Source: JANXQE01 sp035651635 (GTDB lineage Bacteria > Verrucomicrobiota > Verrucomicrobiia > Limisphaerales > UBA8199). Taken from it: a stretch of DNA of 64,000 nt. Below, one piece after another: positions 1-10,003 of the stretch (position 1 is the stretch's first letter; every line of letters begins with the position of its first letter). Position numbers and translations under genes: made by a program. The stretch is taken from the NCBI GenBank assembly GCA_035651635.1, contig DASRFK010000072.1, forward strand, positions 1 through 64,000, written 5' to 3'. The notes under the pieces were generated by a model. The model saw only the letters and a program-made list of their open reading frames with translations. It did no database searches and was not told the DNA's origin.

Positions 1-1020
1 ATCCGCGGGCGTTCCATCCACCTTCCACCAAAAAGTGACGGTGCCTTCGCCGCTCATGACGTTGGTCAATTCGAGCACGGCCTGGTCTGTGCCCAAAATG
101 GCCCGAGCGCTTTGGGCGGCGTCGACCCCGTCATGTGTGATATTGCTCTGGCCGTACCAGCCCGCCTGATCGATTCGCCAGGCGTTGGTGACATCCAACG
201 AATTGGTCAGGCTTAACCCGAAAATGGCGCGCACCGTTTGGCTGCCGGCCATCTTCAATGACGCGGGATTTGTCTTAATATTGTAAACCGCGCTCGATAT
301 GCCTGCGCCTAAATACCCGAGAAACTCCTGTCCGGGATCGGGTACCGCCGTCAGCGTGACGGATTGGTTATTCGTATAAAAAAGCAGGTTCGGGGTCACG
401 AAGACCTGTCCACGGTCGCTGATGATCGTGAGTCGTGGATTTGCGGAGCCGAAAGACTTTGGAAGCGTTCCTTCCCGAAACTCGTCCAGGTTGGAAATGT
501 GATCCTGATCATAGTCGTCCAAACCGGTGTAGTTGGTAATGTTGCCGAAATAAGTTATTTCCCACGAGTCGGCCAGCCCGTCGCCATCTGCGTCTAATTG
601 CAGCAACGCGTTGCTGCTGGTAACCGACCCGAAGGCATTGCTGACGTTAACGCGGTAAGCGCCGAAGTCAGAAAGCCCAACACTGACAATGAGAATAGTG
701 GCCGATGTGGCGCCCGGAATATTGTTGCTGTTCAGCTGCCATTGATAAGTCAGTGGCAACGATCCGGACACCTCGGCTGCCAAACTTACCGTCTTTCCTG
801 TCTGGGTGGTTTGTGAGCGCGGTTGCGCGATAAGTGTTGGGGGGGTGTTGGCGCCTGGGCTAGCCACGCTCAGGTTTCCAGTGGGATCGTGCGAAAAGAC
901 GGTTTGAGATCGGAGTGAAACGATGCCGAGAAAGAACAGCAGGAGAGCAAAGAAATGGAAAAAGCTCTTTCGAGGCCATTGCTTTAGCACTCCGAGATGG
1001 GATTTGGGATTGGGATGCAT
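1..1020 (-). CDS. Exported Ig-like / calcium-repeat protein, 3' part cut by window edge
   Basis: An open frame of 340 codons runs from an ATG at 1020 to the left edge without a stop, so the C-terminus lies outside. The N-terminus has a basic stretch followed by a hydrophobic segment (FFHFFALLLFFLGIV), a likely signal peptide. Residues about 50-130 form an Ig-like domain ending in the usual 'GAYRVNVSNAFGSVTS' signature. Then comes an acidic calcium-binding stretch (DADGDGLADSWE) of thrombospondin type 3 kind, and the start of a further domain ending near FWWKVDGTP. An internal GTG at 990 is an alternative start, but it would remove basic residues before the hydrophobic core. It begins 23 bases after the Rhs gene stop on the same strand, so the two may be cotranscribed. 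The role is probably cell-surface or secreted; no enzyme domain is visible in the part present. Confidence 0.8.
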   Translation of the reverse strand, partial: MHPNPKSHLGVLKQWPRKSFFHFFALLLFFLGIVSLRSQTVFSHDPTGNLSVASPGANTPPTLIAQPRSQTTQTGKTVSLAAEVSGSLPLTYQWQLNSNNIPGATSATILIVSVGLSDFGAYRVNVSNAFGSVTSSNALLQLDADGDGLADSWEITYFGNITNYTGLDDYDQDHISNLDEFREGTLPKSFGSANPRLTIISDRGQVFVTPNLLFYTNNQSVTLTAVPDPGQEFLGYLGAGISSAVYNIKTNPASLKMAGSQTVRAIFGLSLTNSLDVTNAWRIDQAGWYGQSNITHDGVDAAQSARAILGTDQAVLELTNVMSGEGTVTFWWKVDGTPAD

Positions 1021-1043
1021 AGAAGTCGTGATGGCCAAGCAAC

Positions 1044-4000
1044 TCAATAGCCCGTTCCCATATTTAACGGCGCGCCCGGGGACATCTTCCTTGGTGAAGG
1101 TTCTGGTTTACCCGAGCCCGTCAACCAGTTCCAGAATCTATCCAGGGGACCAGGCTCCTCTGCGGGTGGGGGCGTCTTGGCCGTGGGAGGCGCTTGCGGA
1201 CAAGGTTCTTTTCCCATCAGTGCGTCGCCCGCCGTCTTATAATGCGAACGAAGCGGATTTGAGTAATCCTGACTTCCTTCCTGGGCCCGTTTCCCCATGA
1301 CCTCAATGTTCTCTTTGTATTCGTCCTTGGCGTTAAACTTCTTAATCGTATCCTTCGCTTTGCCTTCAGCTTCATCCTTGAGCATCTTTATGGGCCCTTT
1401 GTCAGTGATCTTGTCGAAGGTATCGACCACAGCCTTGCCCGTGTTTATTTTGTCGAGGACTTCCTGGGCGGCCTTCTGGCCTTCAAGATTCTTCCCGAGT
1501 TCGTTTGCCGCGGAGAGGCCCAGCGGATCGACGTAATTCAGCGGATCATTGCGAGCATAAGCGTACAGATTGAAGCCGCCGCTTTCCCCGATGGGATCTC
1601 GGTTTAACCAGCGTCCGAGAGTTGGATCATAGCCACGATAGGCTGCCAAATTGAGGCCGCTCGCCGAATGCGAGTAGTGACCAGTGAAGCCGAAATCCGA
1701 CTGCAGATCGCCGGCGGTGCGTGTGCGAAGACCGTAGGGGGTGTAGTCGTACGATGCCCGGGGCTGTCCGCTGGCGTCGGTCAGTTCGCGAATCGATCCG
1801 AGGTGGTCGCGCACGTAGAAATAATTGCCGGAGGGCAGGTCCGCACCAGCCTCGGCGCGTACTCCGTGGCTGGAAAACCGTTTCAACACGTTCGCACCGC
1901 TGCCGTCACGTTCTTCGCACAAATCCAATCCGATCCAGAGGAACCGGTGATCGTTGGCGACTAACCCGTTGTCCTTCTCAATGATCCGCGTGCGACGATC
2001 AAAACCATCGTAACTAAACTCTGTCCGGTGCGTTCCTTTGTTGATGGCCACGAGGCGATTTTCGGCATCCCAATCATAGGTGACGGCCGCAATTGCCCCA
2101 TTACTGATGGCCACCAGTTGGTTGATTACATTGTACGTAGCTTGCTGGGTGACACCGCTGGTTTGCGCTTGCAGGAGGTTCTCGGCGTCGTCATACGCGT
2201 AGCCGAATGAGCGCCCCGAGGCACCAGTCTCAGCCACAGCAGTCAATCGTTCCGTGGCGTCGTAGCCAGGAGTCCAAAGACGCGTTATGCCATCCTGAAG
2301 TTGGGTCCAGTTGGTGATCTGGTGCAGGGTATTATAGTCGTAAGTAAAGCGAGATAAAATCGTGGCGTCAGGTTTAAGATGGGTAATTTCACGCAGTAAC
2401 TGGTCTTTCTGGTTATTGAAATAAGTGAACAGTGATTGTTGCCCATTCGGAAGGTTAACTGTGGACAAGCGAAAACTCGCGCCCTCCCAGGCATAAGTGA
2501 ATAAGCCAAGCACATTGGTCAACTGCGTCATCCTGCCTAAGGCATCCCAACTTCGCCGGATGCCAACGCCATTGATCGCCCGGCTCTCGACCCTTCCTAG
2601 CGAATCATACGTGAATGTGATTGTGTCGTTAGGCAGTGGACCATCAATGGTCGCGAGTTGCCCGGCACCAAGGCCAGGAATCGCGCTAATCGGGTAATAG
2701 GCATATGAAGTGAGATTGGTGCCCTCCTCCATCGCCAGCAACCGAGCATAATCCGGATCATAGTTAAATTTAACCGTGGAAGTGGGTATGGCCGCATTGA
2801 GGTAGCTCTTCTCCCGGAGTGTGTTGTCGACGTTGTAACGGAAAAATGTGATCTGGCTTTTCTCGTCACGGATCGACCTCAGATTCCCCGTGGCAGGTTC
2901 ATAGTCATAAAGAACCTGTGAACCTCCGGGGTAAACCTTCGCGACCACTCGACCCTGCGCGTCGCGGGTCCAGGAAGTTGCCCGGCCCATCGCGTCGATA
3001 ACGGTTTCCAATCCGCCGCAGCCGCACCATTGGTAGCGGGTCACACGGCCAAGAGCATCCTGAACTCCGGTGAGCTGACGAAGGCTGTCGAATCGCAATC
3101 GCGTTTCTCTTCCCGCGCGGTCGGTGAGAACCTCTGGATCAAGAAGATTGTAGGTGATTGATTCAAAGGTATTGTCTGGATACGTGGTGCGCGTGAGACG
3201 ATCTAGATTGTCGTAAGCGAAGGTTACCGTGTATCCGTCGAGATCGGTTGCGGTTAGCAACCGGCCAACCGTGTCGTAGCTGAAACGGGTGGTGTCGCCG
3301 GTGCCGGAGAGAGGCCCGTCGATGGCCGTCAGGTAACCATTATTATCGTAAGAAAAGGTTTCTTGCTCACCTCGAGGATTGATTGCGGTCAATACCTGTC
3401 CTCGCGCATTGTAAGTAAAAATCGTCGTCTGGCCACTGGCGTCGGTGGCGGTAAGCGGCAAATGCTGGGAGTTATACGTCGCCGCGAAGAGCAGTTCATT
3501 TTGGCCTGCGCGGGTCTGACGCACTTCCTTCAAATCGATCTGGTTAGTCTCGTAGACGAAAGTCAGAGTGCGCCCGATTGGGTCGATGGTTCGGGTTTGA
3601 TTGCCCAACGAGTTATATTCGATTTGATAAAGCTGCGTGGTGCCATCGTCGAGCACACGGCCGATTTTAGTGGGACGGTCGGAGGTGCCGATGAATGTAG
3701 GATTGACCTGTCCCTCATAATTGAACCAGACACGGTTTTCAAAGGGTGCCTTGTAACTTTCCAGGATAGGAGACGCAGTAACGTAGTCGGACCCATGGGT
3801 GAAGTGGTAGATCCTGGCATGCAGGTAGCCTTGATAATTCTGGCTGAAGCTTTCGGCGTAAGCTTTTCGATCCCAGTAATAGGTGTCTCGCGCCATCATG
3901 AACAGGTTTCGCACCGGCATTCCTTTGGGCACGACGGCCAGTGGATCGCTAGTGGAGATCCCGCTCGCCCCGCCGACGCCCCAGCCGTCGTTAAATTCAA

Positions 4001-5966
4001 CCCGTTCCTTCGAGCCGTCCGGATTGGTTATTTCCATCGAGTTGTACCGCGGGCCTTGCCCGTAGGCGTCGGCGACAAAATGCGTTGTGCCATAAGGAGT
4101 GGTCAGGTCGCTGATCCACCAGCCGACATTGGTTTTGGCCGTATCCACGAAACTCGAAGACAAACCTAGGGAATCAACGATGTTTGTCAGGTGCGCAAAA
4201 ACGGCCGCCGAGGGCTGGAACCGCGCGGTGCGACCAAAGGGGTCAACTACCCGGGTAATTATATAGGCCTGAACGAATTGCCATTCTGGAAAAACAGTGG
4301 TGTTGGTAACCTCGTAATAGAGCTTGGTCTGTTGGCCGATGGCGTCGGTGATACCGGTGATCCTGCCAGTATAATCGTATTGAATAGTCGCCGCATTGCC
4401 GGTCGGGTCTACGACTGCTGTCATGAAGATCTTCCTCAAAGTGCCCGCCGAGCTTGCCGCGCTATCAAAGATTTTTTTCGACCCATCAGGATACTGAATT
4501 TCGTAGCTGTTGGTGGAAATTCGGACGAGGTTGGCCCGGTTGCGGGTCAGGTTGCTGAACATCTGATTGGTGGAGTTGTAATCCGTAAAGGTGAGCGACC
4601 CGCCTCCATCCACCGCAAAGCGAATGTCGCCGGCGGGGTTCATCGGGTCATCCGTAATGAACGCCATCCAATTGCACCGCCAATCCGGACTTACATTCGA
4701 ATAGCCGGGCCCTTCCCGTCCTTGAGCGCTGGCCGAGTTGTAAGTAACCGTAAAATAAATCGGCGGCCCGACCGGAGGAGTGTAGCCCACCGGTGTGTCC
4801 TGGATGATCTGGCTCGCCAGTAAGAGATGAACGTTCCAGCTGGCCATCCCGTTGCAGGGAGCAGGGGGCTTTGCTGTCAGATCGTAAGGCGTCGTCGCAT
4901 CAGGGTCGCTTTCGTGGGTGACGCCTCTACCCCAAACGCCATCCGCTTCAAGGTCCGTCACGACGCGCCATCCGGCAGGAAGCGGTCCGGAATGAACTAG
5001 GAAATAGCCGCTGGCTTGCTCATCCAGGGTAGCGTCAGAAAGCCAGGTCTTGTTTCGGAAAGTGGCATCTTCACTGCGCAACAAAAGCCCGTCGCGGCCG
5101 ATCAGAGCCGCATAGTGTCCCACTTTCCAATGAACTACGGCCGGCAAAATAATCGCTGCGCCCGGCTCCCGAAAAGCGACCTGGTAATTCATGCCCAGGC
5201 GGCGGGACAACTCCGCGACCTGCCGGGCGGAAAACCCATTGGTTGTGGATTGCGAATCCTGGATTAACTGATTGCCCGCTTTGCTGCGATCGGTAGCGGC
5301 GCAGATACGGTCCAGTGCCAGCGGTCCGCATCGAAAGGAGGTCTCCGGCTGATGCTCCATGCTCCAGAGTCCATCCCGGGCCCCTCGAATGTTTACCGCT
5401 GCGCCTCCTCGAAACTGGCGGTCGCCAACCTCGGCCAGCACTTGGCGAAGCTCCTGCATCCGGCCCAACCGGGCGTACATCAGGCTCAGTTCACCCACCG
5501 CTTCGCCGGCCAATGCTGACGCTACTTCATTCGTCAATCCTTGGCCCCGATCCCAACCCGCTCTCCACACGTCAATGGCTTTGGAATAATGACCGGTGCG
5601 ATAATATTCTCCTCCCAGGATGCACCTGAGCGAAAGCGACCAGGCGGAGTCAGGAAAATCACGCAGAAAACCCTCAACGGAAGAGAACCGGTCACGGACC
5701 GTTCGTTGCCGGAAATCTTGCAAAGCATCCAGCAGCGCAAGGCTCTCTGCCTGTGTTGGGGCGCTGCTGGGAAGCAACGGGCTGTCGAAAACGCCAGACT
5801 GACTCACCTGCATCGAGGGTGAACGAACAGTCCCGGCAATGCTCGCCATGGCTTGTGCCCGGCCTGGTGTTTGTTTGCCAAGATCCTCCCCGGCAGCGGC
5901 TTGGATAAGAGCCGCCATTAAAACCATGAGAATACTCCGGCTCCATTTTTGTTGATTGGGTTGCAT
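1044..5966 (-). CDS. Rhs/YD-repeat protein with N-terminal C39-like peptidase domain
   Basis: 1640 residues. Residues 1-27 look like a signal peptide. Residues about 75-190 are helical and TPR-like. Residues about 205-325 resemble a C39 (bacteriocin-processing type) cysteine peptidase: Cys213 in FRCGPLAL, His284 in WKVGHYAALI and Asp300 in SEDATF match the Cys-His-Asp order. Many YD repeats follow, then the Rhs core signature (RGYDPTLGRWLNRDPIGE ... NPLNYVDPLGL-like) ending near residue 1484. The last 156 residues are the variable tip: a Lys/Glu-rich helical part, then a Pro-rich tail. I recognise no toxin fold in the tip. Rhs proteins form hollow cocoons that encapsulate a C-terminal effector, which is often self-cleaved. 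No obvious immunity gene follows; the next gene is the Ig-like protein. Effector function is inferred from the family only. Confidence 0.85.
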   Translation of the reverse strand: MQPNQQKWSRSILMVLMAALIQAAAGEDLGKQTPGRAQAMASIAGTVRSPSMQVSQSGVFDSPLLPSSAPTQAESLALLDALQDFRQRTVRDRFSSVEGFLRDFPDSAWSLSLRCILGGEYYRTGHYSKAIDVWRAGWDRGQGLTNEVASALAGEAVGELSLMYARLGRMQELRQVLAEVGDRQFRGGAAVNIRGARDGLWSMEHQPETSFRCGPLALDRICAATDRSKAGNQLIQDSQSTTNGFSARQVAELSRRLGMNYQVAFREPGAAIILPAVVHWKVGHYAALIGRDGLLLRSEDATFRNKTWLSDATLDEQASGYFLVHSGPLPAGWRVVTDLEADGVWGRGVTHESDPDATTPYDLTAKPPAPCNGMASWNVHLLLASQIIQDTPVGYTPPVGPPIYFTVTYNSASAQGREGPGYSNVSPDWRCNWMAFITDDPMNPAGDIRFAVDGGGSLTFTDYNSTNQMFSNLTRNRANLVRISTNSYEIQYPDGSKKIFDSAASSAGTLRKIFMTAVVDPTGNAATIQYDYTGRITGITDAIGQQTKLYYEVTNTTVFPEWQFVQAYIITRVVDPFGRTARFQPSAAVFAHLTNIVDSLGLSSSFVDTAKTNVGWWISDLTTPYGTTHFVADAYGQGPRYNSMEITNPDGSKERVEFNDGWGVGGASGISTSDPLAVVPKGMPVRNLFMMARDTYYWDRKAYAESFSQNYQGYLHARIYHFTHGSDYVTASPILESYKAPFENRVWFNYEGQVNPTFIGTSDRPTKIGRVLDDGTTQLYQIEYNSLGNQTRTIDPIGRTLTFVYETNQIDLKEVRQTRAGQNELLFAATYNSQHLPLTATDASGQTTIFTYNARGQVLTAINPRGEQETFSYDNNGYLTAIDGPLSGTGDTTRFSYDTVGRLLTATDLDGYTVTFAYDNLDRLTRTTYPDNTFESITYNLLDPEVLTDRAGRETRLRFDSLRQLTGVQDALGRVTRYQWCGCGGLETVIDAMGRATSWTRDAQGRVVAKVYPGGSQVLYDYEPATGNLRSIRDEKSQITFFRYNVDNTLREKSYLNAAIPTSTVKFNYDPDYARLLAMEEGTNLTSYAYYPISAIPGLGAGQLATIDGPLPNDTITFTYDSLGRVESRAINGVGIRRSWDALGRMTQLTNVLGLFTYAWEGASFRLSTVNLPNGQQSLFTYFNNQKDQLLREITHLKPDATILSRFTYDYNTLHQITNWTQLQDGITRLWTPGYDATERLTAVAETGASGRSFGYAYDDAENLLQAQTSGVTQQATYNVINQLVAISNGAIAAVTYDWDAENRLVAINKGTHRTEFSYDGFDRRTRIIEKDNGLVANDHRFLWIGLDLCEERDGSGANVLKRFSSHGVRAEAGADLPSGNYFYVRDHLGSIRELTDASGQPRASYDYTPYGLRTRTAGDLQSDFGFTGHYSHSASGLNLAAYRGYDPTLGRWLNRDPIGESGGFNLYAYARNDPLNYVDPLGLSAANELGKNLEGQKAAQEVLDKINTGKAVVDTFDKITDKGPIKMLKDEAEGKAKDTIKKFNAKDEYKENIEVMGKRAQEGSQDYSNPLRSHYKTAGDALMGKEPCPQAPPTAKTPPPAEEPGPLDRFWNWLTGSGKPEPSPRKMSPGAPLNMGTGY

Positions 5967-6178
5967 AAAATAGAGCCTTGCGGCAATTCCGAAAGCGACG
6001 GACTGGTTTGGGACACTTGCAGAGTACGCGATAAACCCTGCATGTCCATTTAATTAGCAGAATTTATTTTCGCCCGTCCTGGAAAAGCCAGATTTTCTGG
6101 CTTACTTTGCATTCGCTCAGTCAGAAAGGGCCGAAGGAGTTCGAACGGGACCAGCCCGGCGACGCAGCGAAAGAAATC

Positions 6179-8188
6179 TTACGGCACCACCACCACGCGA
6201 TAGAACCGGTTCGGCAGGTTGGTAACGGTGCCCTTCACAATCACGATGCTCCCGTTGTTGTTCCATGCGTTCGTCCAGGGAGTCCAGGTTTGCAAATTGG
6301 TCGACACATCGATCTCATAATGTGCTCCCACACTTCCGTTAACCGTGAGTTTTAGAGTGCCGTCTGCCTGCATTGCCAGACTCATGGCAGGCGGGACCGG
6401 CCCCGAGGAATCAGGGACAATTTCGCCGTCCGCCAGAATGCGCGCCGGATAGGTGCCGGCTGGCAGCCGGGCAGGATTCGAGAAGTGAACCTGGGCGAGC
6501 TGTTCCGGCGTCAAAGCCGAGGCGCTGTTTCCGAAGATAATCTGGTGCTGGCCCGCGCCATTCAGCGCTCCCGCCCAATTTGAAACGATCAATTGCGCGC
6601 CATTTGCCCAAGGCGCCCCGCTGGTGTCGGCAAAGCGCAGCACACAAGGGCTGGTCGGTAGGAGAAGGAACGAATTCTCGCCATTTGCCAACCGCAGTTG
6701 GCCTAATTGCGTTCCGTTCGCTTGCTCGTTCCAGGTCCCATCCGCTAGCGTGACCGTATCCTGGCCCGCCAACGAGCCGCCGTCGTGTTTAAACACAGCG
6801 CCCGCCGTTATTTGGATATCGTCGCAAAGCAGCAGCCCGCCGCTCAACTCATACGTTGCTCCATTCGAGACGGAGAGCCTTCCAAGGATTTGAGCCGTCC
6901 CCCCGGATTGCTGAACCCAGCCGGTCTGGGAAAGAACCTGGCCGCCGGCTTGGGTGAGGTTACTGACGATCAACCACCCGTTAGTCAGCGAGTAAGTCGA
7001 AGCACTCGACAGCGTCAGCGTTCCGATCTTGTTTGTGCCGGCGGTTTGGTTCATGGCACCCATGACGACATCGATCGATGGTGTTTCCAGCGTGCCGCCA
7101 CTTAGGTTATAGCTCGCCGGGACGATCAGATTTCCGTACCCTACCGCCCCCGCCAGAATGATCCCGCCATTGGTGTGGTAACCACCCGATTGACTAAAAG
7201 TATCCGCCGCCATTCCGTAGCGGCCATTGAAGGGCCGGATCGCCAGCGACGATGCGCTCAGCTCCCCGCCTGAAAGACTGTACGAACCGGGTCCGAGTTG
7301 CATGGTAATGTCGCCAGCTATATTTGTTCCCCCGTTCTGGACCAGGTCGCCGCCCCCGTAAGGGTAGGTGGCCGGATAATCTGCCCCAATCGACAGGTTG
7401 CTGCACGTTAACAAACCATCATCCAGCTCGTACAACCCGCTCCCAATCCCAACAGTTCCGGAAACGGCGCCGCCTCGTTGAATGAAAAAGCCCGGCTCCT
7501 CGAAGGCCACTCTGCCGGCAACCGCGCCCTCGTACAAATCGTATTCGCCGTTCAGCTGTAGGATGACATTGCCGAAATTCGTGCCCCCTTCCTGATAAAA
7601 CCGACCGCGGACGTGTTCGTCCCCGCCCAACAGAACACTATTAGTGAGAGTGTAGGTGCCAGGGACATCCAAAAAGGCGGCGCTGACCTCGGAACCGCCG
7701 CCTTCCGTAAACGTTCCGCCGACGTTGAAGGACCCTTGCTCGGAACCGTCCGGTGCCAGCGAGTTTTGAACCTTTAGAGCGGACGACAACATCACCACGG
7801 AGGACCCAGAATGGACCGTTACGCTTCCCGGATGACCCGAACCGCCCACCGTCAACGGTGTCTCTGTTCCGGTGTAATTCAGCAGCAGCACATTGAACGA
7901 ATCCGTCGGTGAATCGATGGTGATCGAATTAATCGTCAAGCTGTCGGGGAAAGCCGATACGGTGGAGGGATCGATCGCTAAAGCCTTCCATCCGGCATTA
8001 GTGAGCTCAATATCCTGTCCAGCTCCCGGCAGCACGCCCAGCGACCACGCCGAGTCCTGCCACTTACCGCTTGTCGGATTCGTCCATACGTTCATCTGAG
8101 CCGCCGCCGGCATGCTTGCGACAATGCAAATGGCGGCGATGAAAACGGTTCGACAAGACAGTTGCCAGGGTGAATGAGTGATTTTCAT
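6179..8188 (-). CDS. Exported beta-helical, autotransporter-like repeat protein
   Basis: 669 residues from the ATG at 8188, chosen because it is followed at once by a signal peptide (MKITHSPWQLSCRTVFIAAI ... AAAQ). An upstream ATG in frame at 8290 would add 34 residues without signal character. After the signal comes 'VWTNPTSGKWQDSAWSLGVLP', typical of passenger domains of autotransporter-associated beta-strand proteins. Repeated units follow, of the type QSGG-T...G...L....YxLSGGxL, which suggest a right-handed parallel beta-helix. There is no C-terminal beta-barrel. The last ~60 residues (GAHYEIDVSTNLQTWTPW ... NRFYRVVVV) are a C-terminal module common in exported verrucomicrobial proteins. 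It probably sits on the surface or is secreted; no catalytic residues can be named. Confidence 0.75.
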   Translation of the reverse strand: MKITHSPWQLSCRTVFIAAICIVASMPAAAQMNVWTNPTSGKWQDSAWSLGVLPGAGQDIELTNAGWKALAIDPSTVSAFPDSLTINSITIDSPTDSFNVLLLNYTGTETPLTVGGSGHPGSVTVHSGSSVVMLSSALKVQNSLAPDGSEQGSFNVGGTFTEGGGSEVSAAFLDVPGTYTLTNSVLLGGDEHVRGRFYQEGGTNFGNVILQLNGEYDLYEGAVAGRVAFEEPGFFIQRGGAVSGTVGIGSGLYELDDGLLTCSNLSIGADYPATYPYGGGDLVQNGGTNIAGDITMQLGPGSYSLSGGELSASSLAIRPFNGRYGMAADTFSQSGGYHTNGGIILAGAVGYGNLIVPASYNLSGGTLETPSIDVVMGAMNQTAGTNKIGTLTLSSASTYSLTNGWLIVSNLTQAGGQVLSQTGWVQQSGGTAQILGRLSVSNGATYELSGGLLLCDDIQITAGAVFKHDGGSLAGQDTVTLADGTWNEQANGTQLGQLRLANGENSFLLLPTSPCVLRFADTSGAPWANGAQLIVSNWAGALNGAGQHQIIFGNSASALTPEQLAQVHFSNPARLPAGTYPARILADGEIVPDSSGPVPPAMSLAMQADGTLKLTVNGSVGAHYEIDVSTNLQTWTPWTNAWNNNGSIVIVKGTVTNLPNRFYRVVVVP

Positions 8189-8722
8189 CGGGAACGCGAC
8201 CGGATGTTCTGGGGGCGTGGGCGGAGTTGCATAGTGCCTTGGCGCGCCAAAATCGCTCTTCCCAATCAAAGTGATAGTAGGGTGGAACACCCAGCAGGTG
8301 GGCGGACGAATACTGACTCGCCTCCAAGCGACCGCGAAACCCTTCGGAGTAAAAAAAACCGGGCTAGTCAGTCAGGGGGTGACCGAAGAGCCCGGGGAAT
8401 TTTCGAATTAAGTACAACAGTAGGATTACGGAGAACATCGGCCGGAGTCTGTACCAAAACTCGGGCCGAAATCGCATATTCGGGCTAACCAAAGAACAAT
8501 TTTACAATGCCCGTCAAAAAATCTTCGGCGTAATCTGGTCTCAATAAATCACCGACTCTTATTCCTGTCAACTCGATTCTTACAAGTATTAACTAAAGTT
8601 GACTTTACGATAAGACATTATCTTCTCATTTCATTGCTGGCTATCCATTCTGACCGCGATCTCACTCTTTCTATTCAATCTTTTGCGCTGAAATTTAATC
8701 GGCCCTGCCCTATCGTTCGCCC
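8189..8722. other. Divergent intergenic region with a minus-strand terminator-like hairpin
   Basis: This 534-base stretch separates two divergent genes, so both must be transcribed out of it. I find no convincing protein gene and no tRNA. The part from 8400 to 8722 is clearly more AT-rich than its surroundings and probably holds the promoters. A TTGACT at 8599-8604 has no well-placed -10 partner. The only clear structure is the hairpin listed at 8351-8395. Confidence 0.5.
8351..8395 (-). terminator. Intrinsic terminator-like hairpin in the leader of the beta-helical protein gene
   Basis: Read on the minus strand, CCGGGCT pairs with AGCCCGG around an inner GTCA/TGAC pair, and the stem is followed at once by eight T residues (8351-8358). 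It lies about 165 bases upstream of the ATG at 8188 on the same strand. It could attenuate that gene or end a short RNA made from the region 8400-8720. No gene on the minus strand lies immediately upstream. Confidence 0.55.
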
Positions 8723-10003
8723 ATGAATGTGCTTGAGGAACTGCTGTGGCGCGGCCTGGTGGCCGATTGCACCGACGTGCCGGAACTGACGCGACGCCTT
8801 AGCGCCGGGCCGGTCACGGTGTATGCCGGGTTTGACCCCACGGCGGATAGCCTGCACGTGGGCAGTTTGGTGCCGTTGCTCGCCTTGCGGCGCTTTCAAT
8901 TATTTGGCCAACACCCCATCGCGCTGGCCGGGGGCGCCACCGGCTCGATTGGCGATCCCAGCGGCAAAACCCAGGAGCGGCAGTTGCTGACCCGCGAAGT
9001 GCTCGAGCACAACATCAGCCGCATTAAAGAACAACTGCGCCGTTTGCTGGATTTCGAGGTGGCCGGCAACCCGGCGCGATTGCTGGACAACGCGCAGTGG
9101 ACCGAGTCGGTCGGGTACCTCGATTTTTTGCGCGATATCGGCAAGCATTTTTCCGTCAACCAGATGGTTGCCAAAGAGAGCATCCGGGCGCGGATGGAAG
9201 ATCGGGAATCGGGCATCAGCTATACCGAATTCAGTTACATGCTGCTGCAAGCGTATGATTTCTACGTTTTGTGCCGCGACCAGGGCTGCGAATTGCAGAT
9301 TGGCGGCAGCGATCAATGGGGCAATATCACCGCCGGCATAGAATTGACCCGCAAAAAATTGGGGCGGACGGTTTACGGACTGACTTTGCCGCTCATCACC
9401 AATGCCGACGGCACAAAGTTCGGCAAAACAGTGGCGGGTGCGGTCTGGTTGGATCCCGCCAGGACGAGCACGTACAAGTTTTACCAATACTGGATTCGAA
9501 CTGACGATCGCGATGTCATCCGGTATTTGAAGTTTTTTACCTTCTTGGGCCAGGAGGAAATTAGCACTCTCGAGCAGGAGCACACCGCGAATCCAGGCGC
9601 TCGAGTAGCGCACAAAGCCCTGGCCAGGGCCGTCACGGACTTAATTCATGGGCCTGAGGCGACCACCGAAGCGATCCGCGCCAGCGAAATCCTTTTTGGC
9701 GGGGAACTGGGCGGAGTCGCGGAAAAGACCTTCAACGAAATCGTGGGGGAAGCCCCCACGAAGCAATTGGATCGCAGCCGTCTGGATGGCGCCGGTATGC
9801 CCTTGGTCGAGGTGCTGGTGCACAGTGGCTTGAGCTCTTCCAAAGGGCAGGCGCGTAAAGACATCGAGGGTGGCGGAGTCTACCTCAACAATATCCGGGA
9901 GGCCGGCGCACAGCGCTGCGTTACTGCCAACGACCTGCTCTTCGGCAAGCACCTCCTGGTGCGAAAAGGCAAAAGGAATTACGTCGTTCTAAGCGCCGGT
10001 TAG
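8723..10003 (+). CDS. tyrS: Tyrosyl-tRNA synthetase
   Basis: 426 residues, the usual length for bacterial TyrRS. It attaches tyrosine to tRNA-Tyr using ATP. The class I catalytic core is visible: an HIGH-type motif in FDPTADSLHVGSLVPL (residues about 38-53), the substrate-pocket stretch QIGGSDQWGNITAG, and a KMSKS-type loop written KFGKTVAGAVWLD. The C-terminal ~65 residues carry an S4-like RNA-binding domain (VEVLVHSGLSSSKGQARKDI ... GGVYLNN). The ATG at 8723 gives the normal N-terminus (MNVLEELLWRGLV). It is transcribed alone; ileS follows on the same strand after a repeat-rich gap of about 400 bases. Confidence 0.97.
   Translation: MNVLEELLWRGLVADCTDVPELTRRLSAGPVTVYAGFDPTADSLHVGSLVPLLALRRFQLFGQHPIALAGGATGSIGDPSGKTQERQLLTREVLEHNISRIKEQLRRLLDFEVAGNPARLLDNAQWTESVGYLDFLRDIGKHFSVNQMVAKESIRARMEDRESGISYTEFSYMLLQAYDFYVLCRDQGCELQIGGSDQWGNITAGIELTRKKLGRTVYGLTLPLITNADGTKFGKTVAGAVWLDPARTSTYKFYQYWIRTDDRDVIRYLKFFTFLGQEEISTLEQEHTANPGARVAHKALARAVTDLIHGPEATTEAIRASEILFGGELGGVAEKTFNEIVGEAPTKQLDRSRLDGAGMPLVEVLVHSGLSSSKGQARKDIEGGGVYLNNIREAGAQRCVTANDLLFGKHLLVRKGKRNYVVLSAG

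Noticed and set aside
3363..4169. Plus-strand open frame of 268 codons inside the Rhs gene
   Set aside because: It is antisense to YD repeats, has no family features, and arises from GC-rich codon bias.
8599..8621. TTGACT as the -35 box of a tyrS promoter
   Set aside because: No -10 hexamer at 16-18 bases; only loosely similar AT-rich bits at wrong spacing.
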